A stretch of 64,000 nucleotides of DNA. Origin: Hymenobacter nivis. GTDB lineage: Bacteria; Bacteroidota; Bacteroidia; Cytophagales; Hymenobacteraceae. Position 1 is the stretch's first letter. The number at the start of each line of letters is the position of its first letter. The notes beneath the pieces are model-generated. The model saw only the letters and a list, made by a program, of their open reading frames with translations, ran no database searches and was not told the DNA's origin. Made by a program: the position numbers and the translations under genes. The stretch is taken from NCBI RefSeq assembly GCF_006439025.1, contig NZ_RCYZ01000003.1:126127-190126 (forward strand). The letters run 5' to 3'. This document shows positions 17,333 to 25,346 of the stretch, piece by piece.

Positions 17333-18385
17333 ATGGCTGATTCTTCCGCACCTGCCCCCACCCGCCTGGGGGCCCTGCTGGCCCGGGCCGGGCTCGACTG
17401 GTTTTTGCTGGCCCTGGCGGCCGTGGTGGCCCTGGCCTACGCATGGCCCACGCTGGGCAGCCCGGCCAGCCCCGTGCCGTGGAAGCTGGTGACGACCACG
17501 GGCGTGGCGTTGGTATTTTTCTTCTACGGCCTGAAGCTGAGCTTTGCCCAACTGCGGGCCGGGCTGCGCAACTGGCGGCTGCACACGCTGGTGCAGCTGG
17601 CCACGTTCGGCCTGTTTCCGGTGCTGGCGCTGCTGGTGCGGCCCCTGTTCGGCGGGGGCCCCAGCGACCTGCTCTGGCCGAGCCTGTTCTTTCTGTGCGC
17701 GCTGCCCAGCACGGTTTCCACGTCGGTGGTGATGGTGAGCATTGCGGGCGGCAACCTACCGGCGGCCATCTTCAACGCCAGCGTTTCCAGCCTGTTGGGC
17801 ATCGTGCTCACGCCGCTGCTCACCAGCCTGGTGCTGCGCACCGGCACCGATGCCCAGCACCTGGGGGGCCTGGCCACGCAGCTGCTCTGGCAGGTGGTGC
17901 TGCCGGTGGGGGCGGGCATTGCCCTCAACAGCCGCCTGGGGCCCCTGGCCGACCGGCACCGCACGGCCCTGCGCATATTCGACCAGGTGACCATCCTGCT
18001 CATCGTGTTCACGGCTTTTTCCGACTCGTTTGCCGAAGGGATTTTCCGTAGCTACCAGCCGGCCAGCGTGCTGGCGCTGGGGGCGGGCCTGGCGGGGCTG
18101 TACCTGCTGGTATTCGGCCTGGTGTGGGGCTTGGGCCGGGCGCTGCGCTTCTCGCGGGCCGACAAGATTGTGGCGGTGTTCTGCGGCTCCAAGAAGTCGC
18201 TCGTGCACGGCAGCGTAATGGCCAGCCTGCTGTTTCCGGCCGCCGCCACGGGGCTCATCCTGCTCCCGCTCATGCTCTACCACTCGGTGCAGATTGTGCT
18301 GGCCAGCAGCATGGCGCAGTGGCTGGGCCGCCAGCCACCCGAGGCGGCGGTGGCCGAAACCAGGGCCCCCGCGGCGGGCCGCTAG
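17333..18385 (+). CDS. SBF-like (bile acid:sodium symporter family, YfeH type) transporter
   Basis: Polytopic membrane protein of 350 aa with about ten hydrophobic segments. It matches the SBF-like/YfeH branch of the bile acid:Na+ symporter superfamily: VALVFFFYGLKLSF in the second helix, the LPSTVSTSVVMVSIAGGN segment with the discontinuous helix residues, the second-half VAVFCGSKKSLVHGS, and PLMLYHSVQIVLAS. The substrate of this branch is not established; relatives have been linked to organic anions. The start ATG 17333 (MADSS) is preferred to a TTG nine bases upstream. It follows the glucan locus by 102 bases on the same strand but has no obvious functional tie to it. Confidence 0.88.
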   Translation: MADSSAPAPTRLGALLARAGLDWFLLALAAVVALAYAWPTLGSPASPVPWKLVTTTGVALVFFFYGLKLSFAQLRAGLRNWRLHTLVQLATFGLFPVLALLVRPLFGGGPSDLLWPSLFFLCALPSTVSTSVVMVSIAGGNLPAAIFNASVSSLLGIVLTPLLTSLVLRTGTDAQHLGGLATQLLWQVVLPVGAGIALNSRLGPLADRHRTALRIFDQVTILLIVFTAFSDSFAEGIFRSYQPASVLALGAGLAGLYLLVFGLVWGLGRALRFSRADKIVAVFCGSKKSLVHGSVMASLLFPAAATGLILLPLMLYHSVQIVLASSMAQWLGRQPPEAAVAETRAPAAGR

Positions 18386-18457
18386 CGCCGGGGCCCTACC
18401 CCCGCGAACCGGAAGCGCTGGCTGTTGGTTCTAAAAAGATACCTCAGCCCCACCGCC

Positions 18458-19513
18458 ATGCCCACGCCCCTCCGCCTCAGCGTCCTCGACCAATCGCCCA
18501 TTCGCCCCGGCGCTACTGCCCGCCAGGCCCTGCTCGAAACCACTGAGCTGGCCCAACTGGCCGACCGCCTCGGCTACACCCGCTTCTGGGTGAGCGAGCA
18601 CCACAACACTGGCACGCTGGCCGGCTCGGCCCCCGAGGTGCTGCTGGCCCACCTTGGCAACCACACCGACCGCATCCGCCTGGGCTCGGGCGGCGTGATG
18701 CTGCCCCACTATTCGGCCCTGAAAGTGGCGGAAAACTTCCGCCTGCTCGAGGCCCTGTTCCCGGGCCGCATCGACCTGGGCATTGGGAGGGCCCCGGGGG
18801 CCGACCGCCTCACAGCCCACGCCCTGAACCCGCACAACACGTTCAGCGACCAGGACTTTGCCGAGCAGTTGATGGACTTGCAGGCTTACCTGCGCGACGA
18901 CAAGGTGCCCGATACCATCCACGAGCGAGTGATGGCCATTCCGCAGTCGGCCACCCAGCCGGCGCTGTGGCTGCTGAGTTCCAGCGGGCAAAGCGGCCTG
19001 TTTGCGGCGCACGTGGGCGCAGCCTTCACGTTTGCCCAGTTCATCAATCCCAACGGGGGGCCCCAGGCGGTGCGCACCTACCGCGAGCGGTTCCGCCCCT
19101 CGGCCGAGCTGGGGGCCCCAGCGGCCAACCTGGCCGTATTCACCATTTGCGCCGACACCGAGGAAAAGGCCCGGGAGCTGCGCGCCTCCATGGACTTGCA
19201 GCTGCTGCGCTTCAACAAAGGTGAGCGCCTCACCTTTCCCACCGCCGCCGACGTGCGCGCTTACCAGTTCACGGTGGAAGACGAGTTCCAAATGGCGCAG
19301 AGCCGCGGCCGCGTGGTGAGCGGCACGCCCGCGCAGGTGAAGGCCGAGTTTGAGCGCCTGGCCGAAGCCTATGGCATCGACGAAATCATCGCCGTCACCA
19401 TCACGGCTGAGTTTGAGGACCGGCTGCGCTCGTACGAGCTGCTGGCGGAGGCGTTTGCGCTGCCGGCGGCGGCGCCGTTGGCGCTGGCTGAAATGTCTCC
19501 CAGCCTAGCTTGA
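18458..19513 (+). CDS. LLM-class (bacterial luciferase-like) flavin-dependent oxidoreductase
   Basis: Flavin monooxygenase-like protein of 351 aa of the luciferase-like TIM-barrel family, the 'MsnO8/YhbW-type' subgroup by its sequence pattern. Visible: RLSVLDQSPI at the start, YTRFWVSEHHN, IRLGSGGVMLPHYS, KVAENFRLLEALFPGRIDLGIGRAPG and LWLLSSSGQS. These loops bind FMN in the family. The natural substrate is unknown. Its last 113 bases overlap the convergent TSUP transporter gene, so the C-terminal 36 codons are read in both directions. Start ATG 18458 follows a short spacer after the transporter. Confidence 0.9.
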   Translation: MPTPLRLSVLDQSPIRPGATARQALLETTELAQLADRLGYTRFWVSEHHNTGTLAGSAPEVLLAHLGNHTDRIRLGSGGVMLPHYSALKVAENFRLLEALFPGRIDLGIGRAPGADRLTAHALNPHNTFSDQDFAEQLMDLQAYLRDDKVPDTIHERVMAIPQSATQPALWLLSSSGQSGLFAAHVGAAFTFAQFINPNGGPQAVRTYRERFRPSAELGAPAANLAVFTICADTEEKARELRASMDLQLLRFNKGERLTFPTAADVRAYQFTVEDEFQMAQSRGRVVSGTPAQVKAEFERLAEAYGIDEIIAVTITAEFEDRLRSYELLAEAFALPAAAPLALAEMSPSLA

Positions 19514-20267
19514 GGATGAACGTGCTGACGATGACCAGGAACAGCACCCGCACGAAGCCCGTACCGCGCCGCAACGCCACCTGAATGCCCAGCGTGGCCC
19601 CCAGCACGTTGCACACCGCCATCGGCAGTGCCACCTGGTAGATGACCTGCTTCGTGTACACGAAGTAGGCCAGCCCGGTCACGTTGGTGGCCATGTTCAC
19701 GAACTTGGCCGAGGCCGAAGCCGTCAGGAAATCGTAGCCGAACAGGCCCACGAAGGCAAACAGCAGCAAGCTGCCCGTGCCAGGCCCAAAAAACCCGTCG
19801 TAAAACCCGATGGCCGCGCCCAGCACCACGCCCACCAGCACCTCGCGGCGGCCGTGCAGGCGCGGCGCGTGCGTGCTCCCGAAGTCCTTGCGCCAGAGCG
19901 TGTAGGCGGCCATCAGCACCAGCAGGGCCAGCACCAGCGGCCGCACGGCTTCCTTGTGCAGCCCGCTCACGGCCCGGGCCCCCAGCAGCGCAAAGCCACC
20001 CGCCACCAGCGCCGTGACGGCCACCGTGCGCCAGCGCAACGGCACCGCTGTGGGGCCCGTGAGGTAGCGGCGCAAGGCTGCGGTGGTGCCCGCCAGGCTG
20101 GCCACTTTGCCGGTGCCCAGCAGCGTGGGCACCGGCACGCCGGGCAGCAGCAGCAGCAGCGCCGGCAGCTGAATCAGTCCCCCGCCGCCCACAATGGCGT
20201 CAATAAAGCCGGCCAGGAACGTAAAAAAGCACAGCAGGGCGATGGTCGCTACCGAAATTGTTTCCAT
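19401..20267 (-). CDS. TSUP-family (TauE/SafE) membrane transporter
   Basis: Membrane protein of 288 aa with about eight hydrophobic segments, of the sulfite/organosulfonate exporter TauE/SafE family (TSUP). Diagnostic segments are FLAGFIDAIVGGGGLIQLPAL, GTGKVASLAGTTAA and the second-half GFYDGFFGPGTGSLLLF, the two repeated Gly-rich half motifs. The cargo is unknown. The last about 35 residues are a Pro/Ala/Thr-rich tail (AAQTPPPAARTSAAGP) that overlaps the end of the LLM gene on the other strand. The tail therefore looks like read-through into antisense coding sequence after loss of an earlier stop. Start ATG 20267. Confidence 0.88.
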   Translation of the reverse strand: METISVATIALLCFFTFLAGFIDAIVGGGGLIQLPALLLLLPGVPVPTLLGTGKVASLAGTTAALRRYLTGPTAVPLRWRTVAVTALVAGGFALLGARAVSGLHKEAVRPLVLALLVLMAAYTLWRKDFGSTHAPRLHGRREVLVGVVLGAAIGFYDGFFGPGTGSLLLFAFVGLFGYDFLTASASAKFVNMATNVTGLAYFVYTKQVIYQVALPMAVCNVLGATLGIQVALRRGTGFVRVLFLVIVSTFILKLGWETFQPAPTAPPPAAQTPPPAARTSAAGPQTQP

Positions 20268-20326
20268 GAATTCTAAACTCAGTACCTAACCAGTCAAGCG
20301 CACAAAGGCGTGGCCATAGCGCGCCA

Positions 20327-20428
20327 TAAAAACGGTCATGCCGAACGAGGTGAAGCATCTCTCCCGCGCCGGCAAATAATTACTGCCGCGGGAGGAATGC
20401 TTCACTTCGTTCAGCACGACCGTTTTTA
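20327..20428. repeat. Intergenic palindromic repeat, GTCATGC...GAAGCATCT family
   Basis: An imperfect palindrome lies between the TSUP and dnaB genes. Left: TAAAAACGGTCATGCCGAAC then GAAGCATCTCTCCCGC. Right, inverted: the same words with a few changes, ending at 20428. The arms are about 45 nt around a short AT-rich centre. A related palindrome with the words GTCATGC and GCATCT occurs at 42758-42844. No protein is encoded. It is probably a REP-like element that can also act as a hairpin at the end of dnaB. Confidence 0.7.
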
Positions 20429-20462
20429 GTATCACAAACAACCTGTGGGCCAGCCGATTATT

Positions 20463-22100
20463 CTAGAAAGGCGGCTCCTCGTACTTGTTCAGGTTGCCTT
20501 TGGGAAATGGCACTGGCGACTCGTTGATTTTCGAGCCCAGCCGGATGGTATTGGGCGCGAAGCTGTTGCCGCTGGGCTCGTCGTCGAAGTTGCTGGCCGG
20601 CAGGCCCTGGGGCTGGTAGCCGCCCGCATCGCCGAAGCCCCCGCCGAAACCGCCACCATTTTCGCTGTCGAGGTCGGCAAACTTGGTGAAGCGGCCGATG
20701 AATTTGAGTTGCACGGTTTCGAGCGAGCCGTTGCGGTGCTTGGCGATGATGACCTCGCCCATGCCCTGCGTGGGGTTGCCCTCGGCGTCCTGGTCGAGGC
20801 CGTAGTACTCGGGGCGGTAGAGGAAGATTACCATGTCGGCGTCCTGCTCAATTGAGCCCGATTCGCGCAAGTCGCTCAGCTGCGGCTTCTTGTCGCCGCC
20901 CCGGGTTTCCACCGAGCGCGAGAGCTGCGACAGGGCCAGCACGGGCACGTTCAGCTCCTTGGCGATACCCTTCAGGGCCCGCGAAATGCTGGCAATTTCC
21001 TGCTCACGGTTGCCGCCGCGGCCGTCGGTGTTGCCGCTCATCAGCTGCAAGTAGTCCACGATGATGAGCTGCACGTCCTTCTGCGAGCGCAGGCGGCGGC
21101 ACTTGGTGCGCAGCTCGCGGATGCTCAGGGCCGGCGTATCGTCGATGTAAATTGGGGCCGCCGAAAGATCGGTGATCTTGTGGTTAAGCTGCTGCCACTC
21201 GTGGTCGGCCAGCGTGCCCTTCTTGATCTTGTCCGAATCCAACTCCGCCTCCGCCGAAATCAGACGATTGACCAGCTGGAGCGACGACATTTCCAGCGAG
21301 AAAATGGCCACCGGCCGCTTAAACTCCACCGCCGCGTTGCGCATGGCCGACACCACGAAGGCGGTTTTGCCCATGCCTGGCCGCGCCGCAATGATCACTA
21401 GGTCAGAGGGTTGCCAGCCGCTGGTTACGCGGTCAAGGGCGGTGAAGCCGGAGGGTACGCCGGTGAGGCCGTCCTTCTGGTTCTTCTTCTCTTCCAGCTC
21501 TTTGATGGCCTTGCCCATCAGGCTGCGCATGTCGTCGAAGTTCTTGCGAATGTTCGATTCCGACACCTCGAACAGGGCCTGCTCGGTTTGGTCGAGCAGG
21601 GCGAATACGTCGGTGGTGTCTTCGAAGGCGTCGCGCTGGATTTCGCTGGAAATGCGAATCAGCTCGCGCTTGATGGCGGCCTCCGTGATGATGCGGGCGT
21701 GAAACTCGACGTTGGCCGCCGAGTTCACCTTCATCGTGAGGCCGGCCACGTAAAACGCACCGCCGCAAGCCTCTAGCTCGCCCAGCTCGCGCAGCTCGTG
21801 CACCACGGTGAGCTGGTCGATGGGCTCCGACTTATCAAACAGGCTGATGATGGCCTTGAAAATACGCTGGTGCGAATCCTTGTAGAAGCTTTCGGGGCGC
21901 AGGATGTCGATGACCGAGGTGAGGGCGTCTTTCTCCAGCATCAGGGCCCCCAGCACGGCCACCTCCAGCTCCAGGGCCTGGGGCGGCAGCTTGCCGGCGG
22001 CGCTGGCCTGGAACGGCTGCCCGCTGGTACCACGCCCTGCCCAAGCGGCTTTGGCGCGGGCAGCGGATTGCTTGACGCGGTCGTCCATTTCGTCTGGCAT
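20463..22100 (-). CDS. dnaB: Replicative DNA helicase DnaB
   Basis: Hexameric 5'-3' helicase of the replication fork, 545 aa. The N-terminal DnaB domain spans about residues 30-140 (PPQALELEVAVLGALML, then SFYKDSHQRIF). The RecA-like motor follows, with Walker A ARPGMGKTA, Walker B LIIVDYLQLMSG, the arginine-finger region and the LSQLSRSVE and SDLRESGSIEQDADMVIFLYR motifs. The tail is Gly/Asn-rich (GGGFGGGFGDAGG), typical of Bacteroidota DnaB. The start ATG 22100 (MPDEMDDR) is preferred to an extension to 22208. It faces the Mpl-type ligase gene across a 203-base divergent promoter region. Confidence 0.97.
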   Translation of the reverse strand: MPDEMDDRVKQSAARAKAAWAGRGTSGQPFQASAAGKLPPQALELEVAVLGALMLEKDALTSVIDILRPESFYKDSHQRIFKAIISLFDKSEPIDQLTVVHELRELGELEACGGAFYVAGLTMKVNSAANVEFHARIITEAAIKRELIRISSEIQRDAFEDTTDVFALLDQTEQALFEVSESNIRKNFDDMRSLMGKAIKELEEKKNQKDGLTGVPSGFTALDRVTSGWQPSDLVIIAARPGMGKTAFVVSAMRNAAVEFKRPVAIFSLEMSSLQLVNRLISAEAELDSDKIKKGTLADHEWQQLNHKITDLSAAPIYIDDTPALSIRELRTKCRRLRSQKDVQLIIVDYLQLMSGNTDGRGGNREQEIASISRALKGIAKELNVPVLALSQLSRSVETRGGDKKPQLSDLRESGSIEQDADMVIFLYRPEYYGLDQDAEGNPTQGMGEVIIAKHRNGSLETVQLKFIGRFTKFADLDSENGGGFGGGFGDAGGYQPQGLPASNFDDEPSGNSFAPNTIRLGSKINESPVPFPKGNLNKYEEPPF

Positions 22101-22303
22101 TTGATAATGAAGTAATTGTAAATAAACGCCAGGGAATTGGCAAAAACTACGGCGGGCCCGAATAACAAAGCTAACCCCGGATGGATGGAAATCGGCGCAT
22201 AAAATCATGACAAACCGGGGCCCCGGGCCCGGTTTGGCGGGTAGTTTTTGTACTTTCGCGGCCCCAAGCCGGGCCCGGGGCCCGGCTCGCTCTTTTCCTT
22301 CGC

Positions 22304-23710
22304 ATGACCGATTTGACTTCTTCCGATTCTGCGCCGCGGCGCGTGCACCTCATCGCCGTGGGCGGCAGCATCATGCACAACTTGGCGCTGGCCCTGCACC
22401 GCCAGGGGGCCCACGTGACGGGTACCGACGACGAGATTTTTGAGCCCGCCCGGGGCCGCCTGGCCGCCGCTGGCCTGCTGCCCTCGCAGGAGGGCTGGGA
22501 CCCGGCCCGCATCACCCCCGAGCTCGACGCCGTAATTGTGGGCATGCACGCCCGCCCCGACAACCCGGAGTTGCTGCGGGCCCAGGAGCTGGGCCTGAAG
22601 GTCTATTCCTTCCCCGAGTACATCTACGAGGCCAGCCGCGACAAGCAGCGCGTGGTCATCGGCGGCTCGCACGGCAAAACCAGCATCACGGCCTGCATCC
22701 TGCACGTGCTGCGCTTCTACGGCCGCAAGTTCGACTACGCGGTGGGGGCCCAACTGGCGGGCTTCGACCTGATGGTACAGTTGACGGACGACGCGCCGGT
22801 CATCATCATCGAGGGTGACGAATACCTGTCGTCGCCGGTCGATAGGCGGCCCAAGTTCCACCTCTACCAACACCACATCGGCGTGATTTCGGGCATCAGC
22901 TGGGACCACATCAACGTGTTTCCGACCGAGGAAATTTACCGCGAGCAGTTCCGCATCTTCGCCGACATGACGCCCAAGTCGGGCGTGCTGATTTACGACC
23001 AGGACGACGAGCAGACCCAGCTCATCGCCGTGCCCACCAACCCCAGCGTGACCTACATCGGCTACGGGCCCCACGAGAGCGTGGTGCGCGACGGCCAGAC
23101 GTTTTTGCTAACCAAGAAGGACGAGGAGGTGCCGATTCAGGTGTTTGGCGAGCACAACTTGCGCAACATTTCGGCGGCGCGCGAGGTGTGCAAGCAGCTG
23201 GGCATCAAGGGCAAGGATTTTTACCGGGCGGTGGCGTCGTTCCCCGGGGCAGCGCGGCGGCTGGAGCTACTGGCCCGCGGGGCCACCTCGGTGGTGTACA
23301 AAGATTTTGCCCACGCGCCCAGCAAGCTGCGCGCCACGGCGGGGGCCCTCAAGCAGCAGTTTCCGCAGCGGCGGCTGGTTGCCTGTTTGGAGCTGCACAC
23401 CTTCAGCTCGCTCAACCCCGATTTCCTGCCCCAGTACGCGCACTGCTTCGACGCGCCCGACGTGGCGGTGGTGTACTTCAACCCCCACGTGCTGGAGCAC
23501 AAGCGTTTGCCGCCGCTGCCGCCCGAGGCTGTGGCCGCTGCCTTCCAGCGCCCCGACCTGCGCGTCATCACCGACAGCCACAAGCTGGCCGAGTTTCTCC
23601 ACGCCCAGCACTGGGACGATACGAACCTGCTGCTCATGTCGTCGGGCACGTTCGACGGGCTGGACCTAGCCGTGCTGGCGGCCAAGGTGGTGGGGCTGGA
23701 AGCGCGGTAG
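22304..23710 (+). CDS. mpl: Mur ligase family protein, Mpl type
   Basis: ATP-dependent ligase of 468 aa resembling Mpl, which rejoins recycled L-Ala-gamma-D-Glu-mDAP tripeptide to UDP-MurNAc during peptidoglycan recycling. The N-terminal Rossmann part has HLIAVGGSIMHNLALAL, close to Mpl IGICGTFMG. The central ATPase has the P-loop GGSHGKTSITA, the IIEGDEY acidic motif and HINVFPTEE. The C-terminal domain carries the DFAHAPSKLRAT loop (Mur DYAHHP). The His of the third motif is preserved and the sequence appears intact. The region just upstream (22221-22270) is a dense run of GGGCCC words. The gene stands alone, divergent from dnaB. Confidence 0.88.
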   Translation: MTDLTSSDSAPRRVHLIAVGGSIMHNLALALHRQGAHVTGTDDEIFEPARGRLAAAGLLPSQEGWDPARITPELDAVIVGMHARPDNPELLRAQELGLKVYSFPEYIYEASRDKQRVVIGGSHGKTSITACILHVLRFYGRKFDYAVGAQLAGFDLMVQLTDDAPVIIIEGDEYLSSPVDRRPKFHLYQHHIGVISGISWDHINVFPTEEIYREQFRIFADMTPKSGVLIYDQDDEQTQLIAVPTNPSVTYIGYGPHESVVRDGQTFLLTKKDEEVPIQVFGEHNLRNISAAREVCKQLGIKGKDFYRAVASFPGAARRLELLARGATSVVYKDFAHAPSKLRATAGALKQQFPQRRLVACLELHTFSSLNPDFLPQYAHCFDAPDVAVVYFNPHVLEHKRLPPLPPEAVAAAFQRPDLRVITDSHKLAEFLHAQHWDDTNLLLMSSGTFDGLDLAVLAAKVVGLEAR

Positions 23711-23812
23711 CCGGGGGCCCCGGGGGGCCCGGCATGGCCAGGCAAAAAACGGCTACCTTTAGCGGGGCCCCAGCACCGGGGCCCCACTCCCCCCCTTTTC
23801 CCAGCCCCGCTT

Positions 23813-24577
23813 ATGCGTTTCGTTTCCTCGTTTTTGCGTTTGTCGGCCGCTGCGGCCGGGGGCGCGCTGCTGCTGGGCTGCTCGGCCAACGGCACTGCTA
23901 ACGCCAACGCCGACCCCAAGGCCACGGCCGTGGCCGACCGCGTAATGACCGCCATGGGCGGGGCCGATGCTTGGAAAAACACCCGCTTCCTGGCTTGGGA
24001 TTTTTTTGGTGGCCAGTACCAGATTTGGGACAAGCAGACCGGCGATTTCCACTGGGAAAAGGATACGCTGGTGGCCAACTACAACCTGAACACCAAGCAG
24101 GGCCACGTGTACAGCCGTGGCCGCGATATTTCGGCCTCGCCGGCCGGCCAGCAGGTGCTCGAAACACTCACGCCCACCTGGATTAACAACTCCTACTGGC
24201 TGGTGATGCCCTTTAAGCTGAACGACCCGGGCGTGAACCTCACCTACAAAGGCGAGGGCAAAACGATGGACGGGGCCCCTGCCGACGTGCTGGGCATGAC
24301 CTTTAACAAGGTGGGCGTGACGCCCGACAACCGCTACGAAGTGCTGGTGAACCGCGCCACCGGCCTCGTGGACGAATGGGCGTACTTCCCCAAGGCCACC
24401 GACGCGCAGCCCGCCTTTCGCCGCCACTGGAACGAGTACGCCCGCCACGGCCAGCTGCTGCTGGCTTCCGGCCGCAGCGAGGCCGACAAGCCCGCCCAGC
24501 TGGACCACATCGCCGCGGCCCAGACCGTGCCCGAAGGCGTGATGACCAGCCAAATGCCCGTTACCAAAATCCAGTAG
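23813..24577 (+). CDS. Lipoprotein of DUF6503-like type
   Basis: Lipoprotein of 254 aa with lipobox LLLGC (Cys about residue 23) followed by an Asn/Ala linker. The mature part begins ADRVMTAMGGADAWKNTRFL, a pattern of Bacteroidota outer-membrane-associated proteins annotated as DUF6503, with a beta-rich body (TWINNSYWLVMPFKL, YEVLVNRATGLVDEWAYFP). This resembles the LolA/LolB-type half-barrel in outline, so lipid or lipoprotein handling is possible, but I have no direct evidence. It ends before a bidirectional terminator at 24621 that it shares with genes on the other strand. Confidence 0.7.
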   Translation: MRFVSSFLRLSAAAAGGALLLGCSANGTANANADPKATAVADRVMTAMGGADAWKNTRFLAWDFFGGQYQIWDKQTGDFHWEKDTLVANYNLNTKQGHVYSRGRDISASPAGQQVLETLTPTWINNSYWLVMPFKLNDPGVNLTYKGEGKTMDGAPADVLGMTFNKVGVTPDNRYEVLVNRATGLVDEWAYFPKATDAQPAFRRHWNEYARHGQLLLASGRSEADKPAQLDHIAAAQTVPEGVMTSQMPVTKIQ

Positions 24578-24620
24578 CCACGGCGGCTACCCGCGGCACG
24601 GCCGCGGGCAATTGGTACGC

Positions 24621-24651
24621 AAAAAAAGCCCGCCTATTCGGCGGGCTTTTT
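24621..24651. terminator. Bidirectional intrinsic terminator
   Basis: Stem GCCCGCC 24628-24634 pairs with GGCGGGC 24640-24646. It is preceded by seven A and followed by five T, so it can stop transcripts from both sides. The stop codon of the small reverse-strand frame at 24634-24756 lies inside this hairpin. Confidence 0.85.
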
Positions 24652-24756
24652 GGTGGGCGGGGGCCCCGGCTTGGGGGCCCGGCGCTTGTCGGTGGTGAGC
24701 AGCACGGCCAGGGCCGTGAGGGCGGCGCGGAGCAGCCATTTTTGGGCCGGCTTCAT
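24634..24756 (-). CDS. Possible 40-aa membrane microprotein
   Basis: A frame of 40 codons starts ATG 24756, eleven bases after the stop of the upstream lipoprotein gene on the same strand. It encodes a basic start MKPAQKW, one hydrophobic segment LLRAALTALAVLL and a Pro/Lys-rich tail. This layout is that of a small single-pass membrane protein. The last codons and stop fall inside the intrinsic terminator hairpin. Evidence is only position, start codon and composition; it could be a chance frame. Confidence 0.4.
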   Translation of the reverse strand: MKPAQKWLLRAALTALAVLLTTDKRRAPKPGPPPTKKPAE

Positions 24757-24766
24757 ATGGCAGTAG

Positions 24767-25312
24767 CTATTTGGGGAAGAGCGTGTTGCCGGGCAAGCGG
24801 CGCAGGTCGCAGCGGCCGCCGCCGGGGTTGCCTTCGCAGAGCGTGCCGATGATGCGGTCACCTTCGAAGTTGAAGAAGCACGACGAGCAACCCACCCCGG
24901 TGATGACGTAGCGGTTGGCCGTGGGGCTGAGAAACACCGTGTTGTCGCCACCGCCGAGCAGCGGCAGGGCCATGGCCCGGAACATGCCGTTGCGCAGGCC
25001 CAGGGCCACGAGGTAGTACACCACGGGCTCGTTGGGTTCGGGGGGTGCTTTGTGCACCATCACCCGGTCAATCACGGTGCCGTCGCCAAACTCGCGGATA
25101 AAGGCCGTGGCCAGCTCCGACTGCGACACCTTGAAGTCGATTTTCTCGCCCCCCGTTTGCGCGATTTGCTTGTTGGGGACGGTGGGTTTGGTGTTGTACT
25201 CGGGCATGGTCAGCTCGTTGGTGCTGCGGCGCGAGGTTTCGCAGGCCCCCAGCAGCAAGCTTACCAAAAGGGTGAGCAGGCCCAGGCCTACCAAACGGGG
25301 AAGAATCGACAT
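24767..25312 (-). CDS. Hypothetical lipoprotein with a Cys-rich C-terminus
   Basis: Protein of 181 aa, not assigned to a family. The N-terminus MSILPRLVGLGLLTLLVSLL followed by LGAC is a lipoprotein signal; Cys is about residue 24. The body has mixed alpha/beta segments (ELATAFIREFGDGTVIDRVMV) and a C-terminal part with VGCSSCFFNFEGD, LCEGN and RCDLRR, that is five Cys in about 30 residues. These could form disulfides or bind metal in the periplasm. Start ATG 25312 is chosen because it gives the lipoprotein signal. It lies 34 bases downstream of the M48 peptidase gene and is probably co-transcribed with it. Confidence 0.65.
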   Translation of the reverse strand: MSILPRLVGLGLLTLLVSLLLGACETSRRSTNELTMPEYNTKPTVPNKQIAQTGGEKIDFKVSQSELATAFIREFGDGTVIDRVMVHKAPPEPNEPVVYYLVALGLRNGMFRAMALPLLGGGDNTVFLSPTANRYVITGVGCSSCFFNFEGDRIIGTLCEGNPGGGRCDLRRLPGNTLFPK

Positions 25313-25346
25313 AGCGTAAGATGCGGAGGTTAAGCGAGGCAACGGG

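Noticed and set aside
15242..17584. A 780-codon reverse-strand open frame opposite the GH5 gene
   Set aside because: It mirrors the coding phase of the GH5 gene, is rich in Gly, Val, His, Gln and Arg as antisense GC-rich frames are, and has no domain or signal pattern; the plus-strand frame is a clear enzyme.
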